DNA of 64,000 bases from Jingweiarchaeum tengchongense (lineage in GTDB: Archaea > Nanobdellota > Nanobdellia > Jingweiarchaeales > Jingweiarchaeaceae): positions 1 through 64,000 of the forward strand of contig JAVZDD010000004.1 in NCBI GenBank assembly GCA_038874075.1, written 5' to 3'. The position numbers were made by a program, and so were the translations under genes. Shown here piece by piece: positions 61,424 through 64,000 of the stretch. Positions within the stretch are counted from its first letter, which is position 1. Each line of letters starts with the position of its first letter. The notes beneath the pieces are model-generated. The model had not been told where the DNA came from, did not search any database, and worked only from the letters and a program-made list of their open reading frames with translations.

Positions 61424-61495
61424 TGGGCCTACAGGGATTCGAACCCTGGTTTGCTGGTCCGAAGCCAGCTGTCCTATCCACTAGACTATAGGCCC
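61424..61495 (-). tRNA. tRNA-Arg(TCG)
   Basis: Acceptor GGGCCTA/TAGGCCC, discriminator A at 61424. Anticodon stem GCTGG/CCAGC with loop CTTCGGA, anticodon TCG, reading CGA. D-loop AGTGGATA matches tRNA-Arg(GCG). No intron. In the transcript it precedes tRNA-Ala(CGC) with a 1-nt spacer. Confidence 0.95.
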
Positions 61496-61528
61496 AATAG
61501 AAAGAGAAGATAAATTAGATAAAAAACT

Positions 61529-62887
61529 TTACTTTAACATCTGTGATTCTTCTATGCGCTCAATTCCTCGTTTTATGTCAAGGAATAGATCTTTTGCTTT
61601 TTCCACGTGTTTAATTCCAATCTTTTTACTTTTTTCTTCTTCCGCGAGTACTTTTATTGGAGCTAGCAATTGTGTTACATAACGTAAAGATGTTTTTTCT
61701 CCAAGGTCAGCTAAATAATCCAAAACTTCTTTATCCAATTCAATCTTTTCTTCCTTTGCTCTGATCTTCAATATTTCCCTGATTTCATCCTTGTTATATT
61801 TCTTTGTACTAATGATCAAAACTCTATCCAAGAGATCAAGGGGAAGACCGAAATAAGATTTTATATCTGTGCCTCTGATCGTCGTGGTTCCTCTATTTGT
61901 TGCAAAGATTAGAATTGGTGCCAGTTCAGATTCAATTGCACGATTTAAAAATGCGATTGATTCTATGTCAAGCATATGGACTTCATCTACGTAAAGGACA
62001 CCAGGCAACAATTCACATCTCCCTTCCTGGACTAATGTTTTTATGTACTCATCAACTTCCTTTCTGATTTCAGGCTCAATTTCCTTTGATTCTCTTCCGC
62101 CAAAAAATAGACTAAATATATCCCCACCACTCTGTTTTGCGATTGAAACATCAAGCGAATGTAATGTTACAGGATAAACAAATTCCTTTTCCTTTAGTAC
62201 TTTACCACTAGGCACATCTATCAACTGCGTTGATGTTAAATCCAATTTCTTTTCCTCAGCGCTTTCCCTGCTCTTACCAATCTTTACAATCCTACCGCCA
62301 TCAATATCGATGTTAACTACATCTCCAGTTTCAACTCCTTGTTGAATTAATTGAATGGCAAAACTTTGATCCATCGTTAATTTTTTGCTTTCATCCTTTG
62401 TCGCAATTTTTATTGTTGCACCGACAGGGATCTTTTGATATGGATTGTAAGGATGCTGTGCTGTTTCAATTGATATTTCCTTTACTTCACCTTCATATAT
62501 CTTCCTTATCTCATGGATTCTTGCTCCGATAGCCTTTCTTAACGTTTGAGTTAGAAATTCTGTTTTCTTTATCTCAGTTGAGAAAATTTCGCTTGCAGCC
62601 AATGGTACGAAAGGTACATCTTTCCCTAGCTCCTTTGCAATAGCCATCGCCAATGCAGTTTTTCCACTACCGGGAGGACCAGCAAATAACACTGCTCTTC
62701 CAGCAAACTTGCCTTCTTTTATTAATCTTACAATGATGCCACAAGCTTCCCTTGCCTCAATTTGTCCAACCATGCCATCCGCAATTGGTTTTGCTTTAAG
62801 TCCATCTAAACCTAAACCAGAAATGTGTGAGTGCGCTGCTATTCTTTCCCATTCTTTTAATTCAGAAATTTCTCTTACTTCTACCAT
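61529..62887 (-). CDS. TIP49/RuvBL-like AAA+ ATPase
   Basis: 452 residues. AHSHISGLGLDGLKAKPIADGMVGQ opens the family (split here), GPPGSGKT is Walker A (about 70), an inserted OB-like domain II occupies about 120-230, GVLYVDEVHMLD is Walker B (about 298), then ATNRGTTTIRGTD and the sensor-2 region SLRYVTQLLAP. Archaeal homologue of RuvBL1/2, an ATPase tied to chromatin remodelling and box C/D snoRNP assembly in eukaryotes; the archaeal role is unclear. It follows the tRNAs on the same strand. Confidence 0.92.
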   Translation of the reverse strand: MVEVREISELKEWERIAAHSHISGLGLDGLKAKPIADGMVGQIEAREACGIIVRLIKEGKFAGRAVLFAGPPGSGKTALAMAIAKELGKDVPFVPLAASEIFSTEIKKTEFLTQTLRKAIGARIHEIRKIYEGEVKEISIETAQHPYNPYQKIPVGATIKIATKDESKKLTMDQSFAIQLIQQGVETGDVVNIDIDGGRIVKIGKSRESAEEKKLDLTSTQLIDVPSGKVLKEKEFVYPVTLHSLDVSIAKQSGGDIFSLFFGGRESKEIEPEIRKEVDEYIKTLVQEGRCELLPGVLYVDEVHMLDIESIAFLNRAIESELAPILIFATNRGTTTIRGTDIKSYFGLPLDLLDRVLIISTKKYNKDEIREILKIRAKEEKIELDKEVLDYLADLGEKTSLRYVTQLLAPIKVLAEEEKSKKIGIKHVEKAKDLFLDIKRGIERIEESQMLK

Positions 62888-62928
62888 ATTTTTCTTATAT
62901 TCTTCAAAAAAATATAAAAATTTTACGC

Positions 62929-63207
62929 TCAGTACATGTTAAAATCATCAAATTCATTCTTAGCTTTTTCCCATTTGATGTCCATCTTGTCAATTCTGGC
63001 TAATGGATGTCTTCTTATTCTATCAATTAGACTTTTCACGTCCTCCTTTTTACCTTCAAATACACCTTCAACACTACCATCCTTCAAATTTTTGATGAAA
63101 CCCTTCACATCTAATGCCTTTGCATTAAAAACAGCAAAGTACCTGAATCCAATACCTTGGACTCTTCCATAAACTCTGATGTGTGCGCGTACTTTTTCAT
63201 CTTTCAT
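62929..63207 (-). CDS. acyP: Acylphosphatase
   Basis: 92 residues. YGRVQGIGFRYFAVFNAK carries the phosphate-binding Arg loop, and GFIKNLKDGSVEGVFEG the catalytic Asn. Hydrolyses acyl phosphates. It starts at the TAATG overlap with the coiled-coil gene, so the two are coupled. The start ATG is at 63207. Confidence 0.93.
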   Translation of the reverse strand: MKDEKVRAHIRVYGRVQGIGFRYFAVFNAKALDVKGFIKNLKDGSVEGVFEGKKEDVKSLIDRIRRHPLARIDKMDIKWEKAKNEFDDFNMY

Positions 63208-63398
63208 TATCTCACATGCAATTTTTTCATCGTTTCATCCATCAATTTTTTTAGTTGTTCTCTTCTTTTTGTTAACTGTTTCAAATATTCATTTATTTCC
63301 TTAAGCTTGAACTCAAGCCCTTTCTTTACCTCTGTATACCTTCTTATTTGTTCATCGATTTCTCTTATCTGCGCGATGATTCTATCAATTGATTCCAT
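63207..63398 (-). CDS. Small coiled-coil protein
   Basis: 63 residues, all helix with heptad spacing (IIAQIREIDEQIRRYTEVKK, INEYLKQLTKRREQLKKLMD). It resembles short archaeal coiled-coil or prefoldin-like fragments but has no hairpin beta region. Its TAA overlaps the ATG of the acylphosphatase gene by one base. Function unknown. Confidence 0.7.
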   Translation of the reverse strand: MESIDRIIAQIREIDEQIRRYTEVKKGLEFKLKEINEYLKQLTKRREQLKKLMDETMKKLHVR

Positions 63399-63453
63399 CT
63401 GATCACAAGTTTAAATAAAGATGTCGATTATTTATTTTTTTCCTTTACTTAAG

Positions 63454-63592
63454 CGGGCCTAGGGGGATTTGAACCCCCGACAAACAGCTTTCACTTCTCG
63501 GAATAGGTCAGTCACTTCATTGTTTTTCAGACCGCCATCAAGTCTTCATCGAATAGGAGGCTGCTACCCTATCCAGGCTGGGTGATAGGCCC
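63454..63592 (-). tRNA. tRNA-Arg(CCT) with 64-nt intron
   Basis: Acceptor GGGCCTA/TAGGCCC with discriminator G at 63454. D-stem ACCC/GGGT, anticodon stem GCAGC/GCTGT (one G-T), T-stem GGGGG/CCCCC with loop TTCAAAT. Removing 63490-63553 leaves the loop CTCCTAA, anticodon CCT, reading AGG, the standard Arg loop. The intron is at 37/38. It contains box C/D-like motifs and a repeat of the anticodon heptamer. No CCA is encoded. A regular bulge-helix-bulge could not be drawn by hand. Confidence 0.85.
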
Positions 63593-63627
63593 ATTTAATG
63601 GTATTGTTTTAAATTTAATGAATCTAT

Positions 63628-64000
63628 TTAAACATATCCTTCTTCCAATGCAGCTACCAATAGTTTTATTGTATTTTCAATATCATCCAAACTTGCAACT
63701 TCAACAGGTGAATGAATGTATCGGGCAGGGATACCTATACTCGTTGAAGGAACACCTTCTTGGCTGATATAAATAATTGCAGCATCCGTCATTCCAGCAG
63801 AGCCGACATATGTTTGGAAAGGTATTTTATACTTATTAGCCGTTTCTTCTAACCATTTGTTTATCTTTGGATCAGCAATGAGACCCTTACCACTCGCTTC
63901 AATGTACTCTATGATTGGACCACCACCTAATTTTATTGGTGAGTGTTTTTCTTCTATCCCAGGATGATCACCAGGTATGCAAACATCAATTGCAATACCA
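63628..64000 (-). CDS. M42 family aminopeptidase, C-terminal part (5' end beyond window)
   Basis: The minus-strand frame entering from the right edge encodes about 123 residues with the C-terminal half of an M42/FrvX dinuclear zinc aminopeptidase: IAIDVCIPGDHPG, KLGGGPIIE, VGSAGMTDAAIIYISQEGVP and IPARYIHSPVEVASLDD with the last His ligand. Terminates at TAA 63628-63630. The N-terminal part, including the first metal ligands, is outside the window. Confidence 0.88.
   Translation of the reverse strand, partial: GIAIDVCIPGDHPGIEEKHSPIKLGGGPIIEYIEASGKGLIADPKINKWLEETANKYKIPFQTYVGSAGMTDAAIIYISQEGVPSTSIGIPARYIHSPVEVASLDDIENTIKLLVAALEEGYV

Noticed and set aside
1..64000. CRISPR arrays, insertion sequences, prophage or rRNA
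   Set aside because: No regularly spaced direct repeats, transposase, integrase or rRNA-like segments were seen.

Overview
The window is archaeal, AT-rich and densely coded. The evidence is the gene content: an HMf-type histone, archaeal mevalonate-pathway genes (thiolase, HMG-CoA synthase, class I HMG-CoA reductase), CTP-dependent riboflavin kinase, a TIP49/RuvBL-like ATPase, an Nre repair protein, family B DNA polymerase, AbrB-PhoU regulators, DUF763, DUF116 and UPF0282 proteins, tRNA genes with introns at position 37/38 and no encoded CCA, and TATA boxes 24-30 bp upstream of start codons (largely leaderless transcription). Small Cys-rich surface proteins, DUF2341 modules and many short proteins suggest a DPANN-type or related small-genome lineage; this placement is an inference. 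I see no insertion sequence, CRISPR array, rRNA or prophage.

Layout. 1-5.2 kb: a large Cys-rich secreted protein running off the left edge, a SecB-like protein, a regulator + SdpI-type membrane pair behind a duplicated operator-like block, and an HTH gene with palindromes on its promoter. 5.4-11.1 kb: transporter, nitroreductase, small conserved proteins and riboflavin kinase. 11.2-24.9 kb: metabolism and information processing. This includes a thiolase that lacks its catalytic cysteine next to a DUF35-HMG-CoA synthase fusion, an HD/GIY-YIG operon, a MeaB GTPase, Nre, an AbrB-PhoU regulator, a radical SAM enzyme, HMG-CoA reductase, DUF362 and an M20 peptidase. 25-31 kb: a rhomboid protease, a very large membrane protein with an extracellular region fused to a HerA-like ATPase, an Sm-like protein and DUF763.

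31.3-34.8 kb: a compact minus-strand operon of Ku, LigD-type ligase, two helix-hairpin-helix glycosylase-like proteins and an unknown protein. It looks like an archaeal end-joining system coupled to base-repair factors and lacks the usual primase-polymerase. 35-47 kb: lipoprotein, metallo-beta-lactamase proteins, a second rhomboid, cytidylate kinase, transporter, and a giant surface subtilase encoded in two overlapping genes. The split falls between the Asp/His half and the Ser half, and the second half begins with its own lipoprotein signal. 47.2-51 kb: family B polymerase with all exonuclease motifs lost, followed by an ATP-dependent DNA ligase. 51-57.9 kb: nuclease-like metallo-beta-lactamase proteins, a pilin-like protein, small membrane proteins, two HTH proteins and the histone.

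58-64 kb: an arginine-themed segment with three tRNA-Arg genes (GCG with a 12-nt intron, TCG, and CCT with a 64-nt intron), tRNA-Ala(CGC), arginyl-tRNA synthetase and a SpeA-like decarboxylase. It is followed by TIP49, acylphosphatase, a coiled-coil protein and the C-terminal end of an M42 peptidase cut by the right edge.
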